Shown: piece after piece, positions 51,096 to 59,530 of the stretch
Position numbering within the stretch: position 1 is the stretch's first letter
Layout of the letters: every line of letters begins with the position of its first letter
Assembly (NCBI RefSeq): GCF_001956045.1
Contig: NZ_MRTH01000037.1
Location: 1-64,000 of the forward strand
Length of the DNA stretch: 64,000 nt
Source of the DNA: Paenibacillus sp. FSL H7-0331
GTDB taxonomy: Bacteria; Bacillota; Bacilli; Paenibacillales; NBRC-103111
Reading direction: 5' to 3'
Notes under the pieces: model-generated
Told to the model about the DNA's origin: nothing
The model's database searches: none
What the model saw: only the letters and a program-made list of their open reading frames with translations
Position numbers and translations under genes: made by a program

Positions 51096-52669
51096 CCAGA
51101 ATCTTCCTCCATCGGGGGCGTAGGAGGTTCAACGTTGGGTTGCCTAAGTGGTTTTTCCGTTTTGAGGTAGCTGGGTCTGTTTTTTAATGAAAAAGTAGGA
51201 AAACGAAAAATAACATCTTTTTGGTCCTCAATAATAAAGGGTGCAAACGGAGCCATGTAGGGAATTCCGAAAGAACGAAGACCGCACAAATGTCCGATCA
51301 AAATGATCAAACCTAATGCGACTCCATAGAGACCGAAAACAGATGCAAAAAGAATTAGAATAAATCTCAATAAACGAGTCGATACAGCAAAGCTGTAAAT
51401 AGGGGAAACAAAGCTTGAAATTGTCGATAATGCAATAATAATAACCGTAGAAGTTGAAACGATTCCCGCTTCAATAACGGCTTGACCGATAACCAAACCT
51501 CCAACAATTGACACGGTAGGACCTACAGCTTTAGGCATTCGAGCACCTGCCTCCCGTAAAATTTCAAATGTTATTTCCATAATAAATATTTCGAATAAAG
51601 CTGGAAAAGGAATATTTTCTCTCTGAGACGTAAGGCTTACCAATAATGATGTCGGAATGATTTCAATATGATAGGTGATAACTGATAAATATAAAGAAGG
51701 AAATAAGAGGGAGATCATAAAAGATAGATATCGAATCATTCGAGCAAACGAGCTCATCAGGAAAGGATGATAGTAATCTTCCGATATTTGGAAAAAGTCA
51801 TTAAAAACAGTAGGAAGCAGGAGCGCGAATGGGCTCCCGTCCACTATAATTGCAATTTTTCCCTCCACTAAATTAGCTGAGATACTATCGGGTCTTTCCG
51901 AATTGAAAATAAGCGGGAACAGAGTGATGGTTTTATCCGTAATCAATTCTTCAAGCGTCCCCGAATCAAACATGGCATTGGTTGTAATGTCACTGATTCT
52001 TTTGTTTATTTCCTCTAAAATTCCATGATTCACTATGCCATCAATGTAGCATACGTAAACAGTTGTAGATGTATCTGAACCAAGAGTATGTTTTTCGAAA
52101 CGAAGTGAAGGATTTTTGATTCTGCGTCGAATCAGGCTTAAATTCGTATCACTTGATTCGGTAAAACCATCCTTCGGACCACGAATAATACCTTGCGTGC
52201 TTGGTTCTTCTATGGAGCGTGTAGAAATGGAATTCATACGTATAGAAATTGCTTTTGTAAAGTCTTTAATAAAGAGAATAACATGTCCAGAAAGGATGTT
52301 GTCGATTACTTGAGTTTCATACTCTAACAACTGAAGCTGGGTTCCTGCTAATTTCTCCTTACAAAATTGTTCAAGCTCACTTTCATTGTCTATAGATAAC
52401 GGATTAACGGAAGCGACAGAAAGAGAGAGCACAATTTTATCATTAATTGCTTGTTCATCGGTCATAGTCGTGAGATAGCAAATCAATGCTTCTCGTTGCC
52501 CTATATACAGGGACTCTATATAAAAATCGGATGTATGTCCGAAAATTTCTTGAAAATGATTTTGGTTAGCCTTTAAATCTTTTCCGATTTTTATATTTCG
52601 ACTTTCTTGTGTAGGAATCCAGGGGTCAATTTTCCTTATTTTGGATTTAAATAATTTTTTAAACAACAT
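51092..52669 (-). CDS. gerA: Spore germination protein, GerA family
   Basis: A 525-residue A subunit of a germinant receptor. ATG 52669 is chosen because GGAGG lies 11 bases upstream; it overlaps the end of the gerB gene. The soluble N-terminal domain (about 1-280) carries the pattern SRRSIEEPSTQGIIRGPKDG-like (STRSIEEPSTQGIIRGPKDG) and SLIRRRIKNPSLRFE. It is followed by four to five membrane helices with MPKAVGPTVSIVGGLVIGQA. The family forms ion channels that open when the B subunit binds a nutrient, which starts germination. Expression is expected in the forespore under sigma G; no convincing sigma-G promoter was defined here. Confidence 0.93.
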   Translation of the reverse strand: MLFKKLFKSKIRKIDPWIPTQESRNIKIGKDLKANQNHFQEIFGHTSDFYIESLYIGQREALICYLTTMTDEQAINDKIVLSLSVASVNPLSIDNESELEQFCKEKLAGTQLQLLEYETQVIDNILSGHVILFIKDFTKAISIRMNSISTRSIEEPSTQGIIRGPKDGFTESSDTNLSLIRRRIKNPSLRFEKHTLGSDTSTTVYVCYIDGIVNHGILEEINKRISDITTNAMFDSGTLEELITDKTITLFPLIFNSERPDSISANLVEGKIAIIVDGSPFALLLPTVFNDFFQISEDYYHPFLMSSFARMIRYLSFMISLLFPSLYLSVITYHIEIIPTSLLVSLTSQRENIPFPALFEIFIMEITFEILREAGARMPKAVGPTVSIVGGLVIGQAVIEAGIVSTSTVIIIALSTISSFVSPIYSFAVSTRLLRFILILFASVFGLYGVALGLIILIGHLCGLRSFGIPYMAPFAPFIIEDQKDVIFRFPTFSLKNRPSYLKTEKPLRQPNVEPPTPPMEEDSG

Positions 52670-53780
52670 CTTTGGCAGCACCTCCTTTTTTTATATTTTT
52701 ACAAATGATAAACAAAAATATTAGGAATGGAATTATATATTGAATAGGTAAATGTATGTACAGGGGCACAAGGTGAAAACCTTCATGGAAGTGTTCAGTA
52801 GTGTTTGCTGCAATTAAAATGGCAAACATGGCTATTTGCATCGCGACTGGAATAACAAATGGACGATAATGCAATTTGGAGACATATCCTATACCTCTCA
52901 ACGCACAATAGAAAAAGATACTCACTTTTACGTATATTCCCATCATCATCACAAAAACAACTACAGCGTCCAAGCGCTCAATAAAATTAGCAACCGATAT
53001 TTCTCTTGCTGCATTAAGTAGAGGGAACGTGGAACGTTCGTTAATTTCAAACCCCAAAACACTAATTTTAATCATAGTAAAACCAGTGAGTAGTAAGCCT
53101 GCTAGAGTGACAGAAATGATACTGATTTTTTTTATATGCTTGCATTGAGTCACATAAGCTCCAATAATCGTAAGTACGATTAATTCACCATTAGGAAAAG
53201 TTAGAAGAACCGGAAAAATGGCCTTTAGTATGGGTTTAAATCCTTCAGCAAGAATGGGCTGTAAATTTTCAAGGTGAATGTTTCCGCCAATATAAAGTAA
53301 GAACATAATTAATATCAAAAAAAATACAGTATATGGGAAAAATATTTCCATACTCCTCCCCAAAACCTCTATGCCCATGTACAGAATATAAGCAATGACC
53401 AGCATGAAGGTTAACGAAATGAATTCCATAGGCGTATTTGGGAAAATAACTATTTTTATCAACTCGCAAAAATCACGTAAATTTCGGGAGGCATTATAAA
53501 TAAAGTATTCAATGTAACCCATTGATAGTAAAATCGCTATTTTTCTTCCAAAGCAAGCCTCTAGAATTTCAAATAAGTTTTTATTGGGCATTTTCATTAA
53601 AATGAAACTATAAAATTGTATTAAACCGATCCCTATGAAAGAAGCAAGCAAAATAGCGATCCATGCGTCCTGTTTCGCTTGATTGGCAACACTAACTACA
53701 ATAGCCGTACCTAAATGGAAGCTGAATATAAGAACGAATAGCTGCGACAGCGATATTTTTTCCACTAGTCTCACTTTCAC
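52659..53780 (-). CDS. gerB: Spore germination permease-like protein, GerB family
   Basis: A 373-residue membrane protein with about ten helices, belonging to the amino-acid-permease-like endospore germination family. The start region EKISLSQLFVLIFSFHLGTA and the segment LEACFGRKIAILLSMGYI are typical. The B subunit contains the nutrient-binding site of the receptor. GTG 53780 has AAGGAG four bases upstream; GTG 53774 is an alternative with spacing 10. The order B-A-C, rather than the more common A-B-C, is notable but occurs in bacilli. The gene overlaps gerA. Confidence 0.9.
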   Translation of the reverse strand: MKVRLVEKISLSQLFVLIFSFHLGTAIVVSVANQAKQDAWIAILLASFIGIGLIQFYSFILMKMPNKNLFEILEACFGRKIAILLSMGYIEYFIYNASRNLRDFCELIKIVIFPNTPMEFISLTFMLVIAYILYMGIEVLGRSMEIFFPYTVFFLILIMFLLYIGGNIHLENLQPILAEGFKPILKAIFPVLLTFPNGELIVLTIIGAYVTQCKHIKKISIISVTLAGLLLTGFTMIKISVLGFEINERSTFPLLNAAREISVANFIERLDAVVVFVMMMGIYVKVSIFFYCALRGIGYVSKLHYRPFVIPVAMQIAMFAILIAANTTEHFHEGFHLVPLYIHLPIQYIIPFLIFLFIICKNIKKGGAAKDVV

Positions 53781-53792
53781 TCAGCTCCTTAT

Positions 53793-54029
53793 TTAATCTG
53801 TATTATGGTTACAAGGGTTTTTATTTCTCCTTAATCGATAATCGACAATAATGGCATACATAAAGGTGAGTCCAATTGCTACAAATACAGTATTCCTCCC
53901 TGTCTGTACGTTAAATTCTGTGATATTCATGAACGCTTTTAGGAAAGAAGTGCCATAAACAATCGAGTCTATATAAGTAATGATGACCATTCCGATAAGC
54001 AGAATCACAAAAGATAAGAATGTAACCAA
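53793..54029 (-). CDS. Small membrane protein leading the germination operon
   Basis: A 78-residue protein with two predicted helices (about residues 2-22 and 47-64) and a basic tail RLRRNKNPCNHNTD. It ends 12 bases before gerB, so it is probably the first gene of the operon. TTG 54029 is preceded by GAGGG at a distance of about 9 bases. Small two-span proteins (D-subunit-like) accompany many germinant receptors and modulate them. This one was not matched to a named family. Confidence 0.6.
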   Translation of the reverse strand: MVTFLSFVILLIGMVIITYIDSIVYGTSFLKAFMNITEFNVQTGRNTVFVAIGLTFMYAIIVDYRLRRNKNPCNHNTD

Positions 54030-54210
54030 ACCTCTATTCCCTCTTTTCCTTAAGGTTTATTAATTTAAAGTAACCAAATATAAGAGATATATGCAAAAGA
54101 TGGTTTTTATGGAATAATCAGTTGCTGAGAGGATTTCATTATTCGCATGGAAAAGGAGTCTTGTATCTGATGGGGTGAAAGTGGATATGGGGAGAAGTGT
54201 CTTTCAATAA

Positions 54211-54990
54211 ATCGATCTTGAATTTTGTGAGAAGCACGGGTACGATCTGATTGAAATCCGCTTGGATAAACTAAAGGAATACTTAGAGGAGCATACAGTA
54301 GCTGATTTGAAGAACTTTTTCGATACCAGTAAGATAAAATCGTTTGCTTTCAATGCGCTTGAATTCATCAGCTTTCGAGATGAAACCGGTTACAGTAAAA
54401 TAGTAGAAGACCTGCAATTCCTTTGTGAGGTTGGCTCCGTTATTGACTGTAAAAAAATTGTTGTTGTTCCTACCTTCGACATCGGCGATTATACCCGTCA
54501 ACAAATTCAGGAGGAAACCGTCAGAGTCCTGCATGATTTGGCAGACCGTGCACAAGCTTACGGGGTAAGCCTGGCCTTCGAATTCGTGGGTTATCCGAAC
54601 TGCTCGGTCAATACGTTTGGACAAGCCTATCAAATCGTTCAAGCAGTTAATCGCGACAACGTCGGAATCGTGCTGGATTGCTTCCATTTTCATGCAATGA
54701 ACTCCAGGCTTGAGGATTTACAGCAGGCAGATCCCGCTAAAATCTTCGTGTTCCATATTGACGATTGTGAAGATTTGCCTGTCGGCGCTTTGAGGGATCA
54801 ACACCGGGTATGGCCAGGCCATGGCTCTGTGGACTTAGATGTTATCCTAAGAACGCTGAGTGAAATTGGATATAGCGAAATGGTATCCGTAGAATTGTTC
54901 ATGCCGGAATATTGGGATTGGGAGATTGAGAGAACGATTCAAACAGGCAAAGAAACGACGGAACAGGCGATCCGTACATATTTCGCTTAG
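54211..54990 (+). pseudogene. Sugar phosphate isomerase/epimerase (TIM barrel), 5' end disrupted
   Basis: The open part reads IDLEFCEKHGYDLIEIRLDK, then IVVVPTFDIGDYTR, LAFEFVGYPNCSV, GIVLDCFHFH and FVFHIDDCEDLP, the metal-binding pattern (Glu, Asp, His, Glu) of the IolI-like xylose-isomerase TIM-barrel family. Homology extends upstream of the first possible start (TTG 54262) to a TAA at 54208-54210. Another frame just before it reads VSFNKS, as expected for the N-terminus, so a frameshift or small deletion near 54205-54215 is likely. No ribosome site precedes the TTG. Substrate unknown; inositol-type ketoses are common in the family. Confidence 0.6.
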
Positions 54991-55015
54991 CCGAAAGCTG
55001 CCAAGGGCAGCTGCC

Positions 55016-55894
55016 TTATGCTCCAAAGCTCGTCCAATGTGTTGGGCGAGTGAGTGAAGAGGGCAGCTTGGTATCGGCATCGCCCTTCGCCGCGTTGAGC
55101 TGGGCTTGGGTGAGAAAGATACTGTCGGTGAGGTCGGCGCCGCTGAGATCAGCGTCTCGGAAATCTGCCCCGATGAGGTCAGCCACTCTCAAGTCGGCAC
55201 CTTTGAGGTCAGCGGCAATAAGGTACGCCCCTCGCAAGTTGGCGCCTTTGAGATCTGCTCCTCCAAGCTTGGCCCCGATAAGGTCAGCCCCTCGGCCGTA
55301 GTTCTTCTTACGCCGTAGGGAAGCCTCGTGCTGGTCACGAGCCTCGGCTCTTACAAGTTCGCTTGTCCTCAGGAGCAGAGAATTGACATAGGCCCGATGT
55401 TCGGCCACGTCAAGCTCCATGAGAGAGTCGGGACTGAGGTAAGTTAAGCGTTCTGTTTCTTCGAGTGCGAGGCTGAGCTCACCGTGGATTGGCTGGGCCG
55501 GCTGCAGCGTCAACGCTTCTTTCAAATACCAGAGCAGCTCATGGAGCTGCCGCATGATCGGAAATACCTCGAACATTGGCTTCGCTGTATCCGGGGCTTG
55601 CCGCCAGTCTTGTCCACCGAAGGTGACTTGGGAAACTTGCTGCCCTGCACCAAAGCAGTCATAAACCGTGCAGCCTCGAAAACCGAGTTCTCTGAGGCTT
55701 GTATGAACACCGCAGCGAAAATCCGACTGCAAGTTGGGACAGGGCTGACCGGCATTTTTGTCGATTGCAAAATCAGACGAAGCTGCAAAGGGCAGCGCGG
55801 CACAGCACAAGCCGAAGCAATTCTCGCAGTCAGCTTGCAGATGGATACGACTCCTGTCAGGGAAAGGCCTTGAATTATCGAGATTCTTAGACAT
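55016..55894 (-). CDS. Cys-rich protein with C-terminal pentapeptide repeats
   Basis: A 292-residue protein. ATG 55894 has AAGGAG 7 bases upstream. The N-terminal third is rich in cysteine: CENCFGLCC near residue 25, then CPNLQSDFRCGVH and LGFRGCTVYDCFGAG, which suggests a metal site. A helical linker follows (about 115-185). Residues about 190-270 are pentapeptide repeats of the A(D/N)LxG type (ADLIGAKLGGADLKGANLRG and onward), which form a right-handed quadrilateral beta helix. Such repeats can bind proteins or mimic DNA. The Cys-rich plus repeat arrangement is seen in some bacterial families of unknown function. Confidence 0.8.
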   Translation of the reverse strand: MSKNLDNSRPFPDRSRIHLQADCENCFGLCCAALPFAASSDFAIDKNAGQPCPNLQSDFRCGVHTSLRELGFRGCTVYDCFGAGQQVSQVTFGGQDWRQAPDTAKPMFEVFPIMRQLHELLWYLKEALTLQPAQPIHGELSLALEETERLTYLSPDSLMELDVAEHRAYVNSLLLRTSELVRAEARDQHEASLRRKKNYGRGADLIGAKLGGADLKGANLRGAYLIAADLKGADLRVADLIGADFRDADLSGADLTDSIFLTQAQLNAAKGDADTKLPSSLTRPTHWTSFGA

Positions 55895-55960
55895 GTGTGG
55901 ACTCCTTACGCTGCACCTTATAACAGCTAATTGACTCAAATTAGGTTAGAATGTTAACAA

Positions 55961-56518
55961 TTAACGTAAAACCTTTAATGCGCCGCTCCAGGCAATGACT
56001 TGATCGAACAGCGTGTTGACGGCCGCTTCCTGATGAGGTGCGGGCTTTAGAATACTGTAGTTTTCAAAGTCTGTAAAGACCGATAAGGTAACCTGAGCGC
56101 GTACGTCAGCAACATGCAGTTCACCCAAAATTAGTCTCAGGTTTTCTGCCGCTCGAGCCCCGCCTGTACCGCCGCCATAACTGACTATGCCCGCGGCTTT
56201 ATCCTTCCATTCGTTAAAAAGATAGTCGATGGCGTTCTTAAGTGCCCCGGGAATGGCATGATTATATTCAGGTGTTACGAAAACAAAACCATCAAACGAT
56301 TTGATTGCTTCAGACCAAGCGAGCGTATGCGGTTTCGTATATCGACTCAAAACTGGAGGATTGGGTTCATCATATAACGGCAAATTGAAAGCCGCGATAT
56401 CCACGAGCTCGTATACAGCATCATTGCGTTTTTGGGCGATCTCGTGCACCCATCGTGCAATGGCTTCACCTCTGCGACCTGGACGCGTACTGCCAATAAT
56501 AATGGCTATTTTTAGCAT
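55961..56518 (-). CDS. NADPH-dependent FMN reductase family protein
   Basis: A 185-residue flavodoxin-like oxidoreductase. ATG 56518 is chosen because AAGGAG lies 6 bases upstream; the open frame to 56590 has no such site. The FMN phosphate loop is GSTRPGRRGEAIARW (about 8-22), followed by LPLYDEPNPP and the isoalloxazine-binding TPEYNHAIPGALKNAIDYL with the family-typical EYN. GIVSYGGGTGGARAAENLR completes the pattern. It reduces quinones, azo dyes or metals with NAD(P)H in the cytoplasm. It is divergent from the TetR gene at 56731. Confidence 0.9.
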   Translation of the reverse strand: MLKIAIIIGSTRPGRRGEAIARWVHEIAQKRNDAVYELVDIAAFNLPLYDEPNPPVLSRYTKPHTLAWSEAIKSFDGFVFVTPEYNHAIPGALKNAIDYLFNEWKDKAAGIVSYGGGTGGARAAENLRLILGELHVADVRAQVTLSVFTDFENYSILKPAPHQEAAVNTLFDQVIAWSGALKVLR

Positions 56519-56646
56519 GAGTAACTCCTTCGTCATATTGACTGTATTTTTTGAATCGGCGATATAAGAATGATCTCTGTAGAGAATCATAACAGATGGA
56601 TTCCTTACAGTTCAAAAGAAACAACCGTTATAACTAATGTTTCCGA

Positions 56647-56695
56647 TTGACAAAGTATACAAAATGATTATAAAATAGAATGAACATTCGATCTA
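56647..56695 (+). promoter_or_regulatory. tetR promoter and TetR operator O1
   Basis: TTGACA (56647-56652) and TATAAA (56669-56674) are spaced by 16 bases. TAGAATGAACATTCGATCTA (56676-56695), a near-palindrome, follows directly. The same 20-mer with one change lies before the SDR gene at 57369-57388. Binding here would block tetR transcription. Confidence 0.75.
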
Positions 56696-56730
56696 TGTTT
56701 GTTGATTAAGCTGATTCGTGGAGGGATGCT

Positions 56731-57327
56731 ATGTTTGATAAATACAATAAAGTACAGCAGGCTGTTCTGGAGACAACCCTTCGCATCATTATTCAAAGGG
56801 AGCTGCAAGCTACATCGATGGCGTTGATCGCTAAGGAATCCGGCGTATCGACAGGTAATATTTATCACTATTTTCAGAGCAAGGAGGATATCATTAATGA
56901 GCTGTATAAGGGGATTGTTACCTTTAACGGTGAATATGTAATTCAGGGCTTGAATCAGAAAGGAACCATTCGGGAACGCTTTAACTGGGGCTGGGAGAAG
57001 GTCATTGAGCTGAGCAAAAAGTATCCTGAAGGATTTTTGTTTATTGAGCAGTATTCGTTTTCGCCCTATATTTATGAAGAGGTCAAAAAAGAGGCATACT
57101 CGGGCGGCTGGTGCGGTCCAATGAACAAGCTTTATGCCGAGGCGATTGATCAACAGCTCATTATCGACATGCAGCCGGAGTTAATGGTCCAAATGCATTA
57201 CGGATCTATCGTATATATGGTCAAAGGACATATTCATGGGAACATTGAATTCACTGAAGAAATTGCTCGCAACGCGATACAGACTTGCTGGAACGGAATA
57301 AGCCGAGATATCCAAATAGCCAATTAA
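56731..57327 (+). CDS. TetR-family transcriptional repressor
   Basis: A 198-residue regulator. The N-terminal helix-turn-helix reads TSMALIAKESGVSTGNIYHYF, followed by QSKEDIINELYKGIV, the usual TetR pattern. The C-terminal ligand/dimer domain is TetR_C-like without a recognised specificity. ATG 56731 has GGAGGG 6-7 bases upstream. Two copies of one 20-bp operator, before its own gene and before the following SDR gene, show that it represses both. The inducer is probably a small toxic or hydrophobic compound, by analogy. Confidence 0.92.
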   Translation: MFDKYNKVQQAVLETTLRIIIQRELQATSMALIAKESGVSTGNIYHYFQSKEDIINELYKGIVTFNGEYVIQGLNQKGTIRERFNWGWEKVIELSKKYPEGFLFIEQYSFSPYIYEEVKKEAYSGGWCGPMNKLYAEAIDQQLIIDMQPELMVQMHYGSIVYMVKGHIHGNIEFTEEIARNAIQTCWNGISRDIQIAN

Positions 57328-57330
57328 ACA

Positions 57331-57359
57331 GGTCTTGGTTAACCAGGGCCGATTTTTTT
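57331..57359 (+). terminator. Rho-independent terminator after tetR
   Basis: GGTCTTGG and CCAGGGCC (57331-57350) form an 8-bp stem with two G-U pairs and a TTAA loop, followed by GA and T7. Confidence 0.85.
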
Positions 57360-57368
57360 AAAAGTCAG

Positions 57369-57388
57369 TAGAATGAACGTTCGATCTA
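57369..57388. promoter_or_regulatory. TetR operator O2 before the SDR gene
   Basis: TAGAATGAACGTTCGATCTA differs from the copy at 56676-56695 in one central base (A to G). The centre GAACGTTC is a perfect palindrome. It sits between the terminator of tetR and the SDR start, so it controls that gene. Confidence 0.78.
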
Positions 57389-57447
57389 TACACGCTTGAG
57401 ACTGAGAATGATCCATATAAAACAAATCAGAAAGAGGAGATCAACCA

Positions 57448-58266
57448 ATGAACAAAACGATTTTTATTACAGGAGCCAGCTCTGGGCTGGGCAAATTAAC
57501 GGCAATTCATTTTGCCAAGATGGGCTGGAACGTAGCCGCTACGATGCGCACGCCTGACAAGGAAACGGAGCTTACCAAGTACAGCAATATTAAAATCTTC
57601 AAGCTGGATGTTACAAATGTGCAGCAAGTACGAACAGCCGTAGAGCAGGCGATTGCTGCATTCAGTCGAATCGATGTGGTTGTGAATAACGCGGGGATGG
57701 GTACCTACGGTGCCTTGGAGCTGGCCGATGAGGAAGATATAGATTGGCAGTTTGCTGTTAACGTTCGTGGTCCGATTAATGTGATTCGTGCGTTTTTGCC
57801 GCATTATCGTGCCAATGGGGGAGGCATGTTCATCAACATCAGCTCCATGATGGGGGTTACGACTGCCGTACCGACCGGATCGTTGTATAACATGTCCAAA
57901 TTCGCATTGGAAGGACTGATCGAAGGTCTTTATTACGAGCTGCAGCCGCTGAATATCGAATTAAGATTGGTGGAGCAAGACGGTTCCAGTGGTAATAATT
58001 TTGTGAATAACGTCATTTGGAACACGAACGAAGATATTAAGGACTATGATGCCATAACCGCAAAAGTGAAGCGCATGTTCGAAAATATTGACAGCAGTCG
58101 TTTGGAGGACCCACAAAATATCGTCGACGAGATTGAGGCCTTGGCAACCGGGGCCAGCCAGCAATTCCGTACACTGGTAGGTCAATCCAGCAAGAATCTG
58201 GTCGCACTCAGAAATTCTGTGCCGATTGAGGAATATTTGGAAAAGGTTATGGCAAACTTTAAATAA
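57448..58266 (+). CDS. Short-chain dehydrogenase/reductase
   Basis: A 272-residue classical SDR. The cofactor loop is TGASSGLG (residues 8-15), followed by NNAG near 90, and the catalytic Ser in INISSMMG and YNMSK (Tyr and Lys near 152-156). Thr/Arg around MRTPD favour NADP. It oxidises or reduces a small alcohol/carbonyl in the cytoplasm. AGAGGAG precedes ATG 57448. It is the only other target of the TetR operator, so it probably detoxifies the compound sensed by that regulator. Confidence 0.9.
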   Translation: MNKTIFITGASSGLGKLTAIHFAKMGWNVAATMRTPDKETELTKYSNIKIFKLDVTNVQQVRTAVEQAIAAFSRIDVVVNNAGMGTYGALELADEEDIDWQFAVNVRGPINVIRAFLPHYRANGGGMFINISSMMGVTTAVPTGSLYNMSKFALEGLIEGLYYELQPLNIELRLVEQDGSSGNNFVNNVIWNTNEDIKDYDAITAKVKRMFENIDSSRLEDPQNIVDEIEALATGASQQFRTLVGQSSKNLVALRNSVPIEEYLEKVMANFK

Positions 58267-58312
58267 GTGGTAGTTTCTGTCGGAAGCAGATATAGAAGGT
58301 ATAACTCATAAG

Positions 58313-58351
58313 CAAAGGCAGGGAGCTGTTTAATAAGCTTCTCTGCCTTTG
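58313..58351. terminator. Bidirectional hairpin between convergent units
   Basis: CAAAGGCAG (58313-58321) pairs with CTGCCTTTG (58343-58351), and inner GAGCT/AGCTT bases extend the stem. It lies between the SDR gene and the minus-strand DUF2264 gene. Confidence 0.7.
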
Positions 58352-58359
58352 GTTGCGTT

Positions 58360-59517
58360 CTATGATTTGCGCAGTGCTTGGTCCACGCCGGTTGACGCAC
58401 CCGACCATATTTTCTTGGCTGTCCAATCGGCTGAGCCCTGCCAGAAGCTGGAATGAGCAGGCAGTCCCAAAGTAATAAATACGGTCGAACATAAATACAA
58501 GCTGCCCGTTGAAATATAATACTCGCCGATTCCCGGCTGCGCACCAGACAGGCCAATTTGCAGCCAGCCATTGGCATCGTAGGTGCCAGGAGCTTCAAGC
58601 GTACGACGGATTACGGCGGTCAGTGCACAGCGGACTTGAGCCGGCGCGATATCGCCCGGCAGCTCTTCGCGCAGCGCGACTTGTGCGAGCAGCTGAAAGG
58701 CGCCGGTCCGATAAGCCAGTGACCGACCGATCGGAGGGAAGGTGCCTTCCGGTGATATCAGCCGTTCCTGCACAGCTGCATATCGTTGTGCCCGCAAGAG
58801 GATCGGCGCGCGCATTTGCTGCCATTCGGGGTAACAGTCCCCGACAGTTTCAACAATGTCGATGAGCATGGGCTGAATCACATAGCTGTTGTAATAGTCC
58901 CAGTGAAATTCAGGGCCATCGCCATAGGCTCCATCACCTTTATACCACTGCTCATGCTGTCTGAGGGCGTAATCAACACGCATGGAATCCCATGCGGCTC
59001 CCATCTTGAATAACGCGGCTTCGACAATAGCAGAGAACAGCAGCCAATTGTTGAAGCCGGGTTTGCAGTACCGCGTGGCCGTCAATTCGGCAATGATGTT
59101 GTGCCTCACGGAGTCGTCGAGCTTGTCAAAAAGCTCAGTCGGTGCACGCAATATCGCATGCGCGACAAAGGCTGCATCGACGACAGGCTGAAAGCCTTGA
59201 CGGAAATTAAGATAATCGGCTGAAGCAGGGTCAACCGCAGAACGAATTGCTTCGCGGGCCAGCACAGCGATATGCCTGCGCAATTCGCCTTCATGACCGG
59301 AATCCGAACCCGATTCCAGCCATGGAGCAAGCCCGGTCAGCGTTCGTCCGAGTGCCTCGAGATGCGTGAATTGGGCACGGTCCCCCGTGTTGTTCTCAAT
59401 CGGCATCGTTTGTTTGAGCTTGCCAGCGGCCAGTGCTTCCAGAACGGGGGTCACAACCCGGCATAAGGTGTCGACCCAATAGCTCCTATCGTTCGTGGTT
59501 TCAGCTAGATGATTCAC
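58360..59517 (-). CDS. DUF2264 family protein (probable carbohydrate-active enzyme)
   Basis: A 385-residue cytoplasmic protein. GTG 59517 has GGGAGG 7 bases upstream. The family pattern is present: FTHLEALGRTLTGLAPWLE, FNNWLLFSAIVEAALF, WYKGDGAYGDGPEFHWDYYN, and PEGTFPPIGRSLAYRTGAFQ. DUF2264 proteins have an (alpha/alpha) barrel and some are assigned to CAZy family GH154. It is the last gene of a minus-strand sugar locus with an LplBC importer, so it may act on uronic-acid-containing oligosaccharides. That role is inference. Confidence 0.85.
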   Translation of the reverse strand: MNHLAETTNDRSYWVDTLCRVVTPVLEALAAGKLKQTMPIENNTGDRAQFTHLEALGRTLTGLAPWLESGSDSGHEGELRRHIAVLAREAIRSAVDPASADYLNFRQGFQPVVDAAFVAHAILRAPTELFDKLDDSVRHNIIAELTATRYCKPGFNNWLLFSAIVEAALFKMGAAWDSMRVDYALRQHEQWYKGDGAYGDGPEFHWDYYNSYVIQPMLIDIVETVGDCYPEWQQMRAPILLRAQRYAAVQERLISPEGTFPPIGRSLAYRTGAFQLLAQVALREELPGDIAPAQVRCALTAVIRRTLEAPGTYDANGWLQIGLSGAQPGIGEYYISTGSLYLCSTVFITLGLPAHSSFWQGSADWTAKKIWSGASTGVDQALRKS

Positions 59518-59530
59518 GAATGCGCCTCCC

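Noticed and set aside
54030..54130. Sigma-G promoter for the germination operon
   Set aside because: GCATA and CATATAT elements exist on the minus strand but not with the correct 17-18 base spacing.
55050..55318. Repetitive plus-strand frames of 83 and 70 codons
   Set aside because: They are the complement of the pentapeptide repeats on the minus strand, which explains the periodicity.
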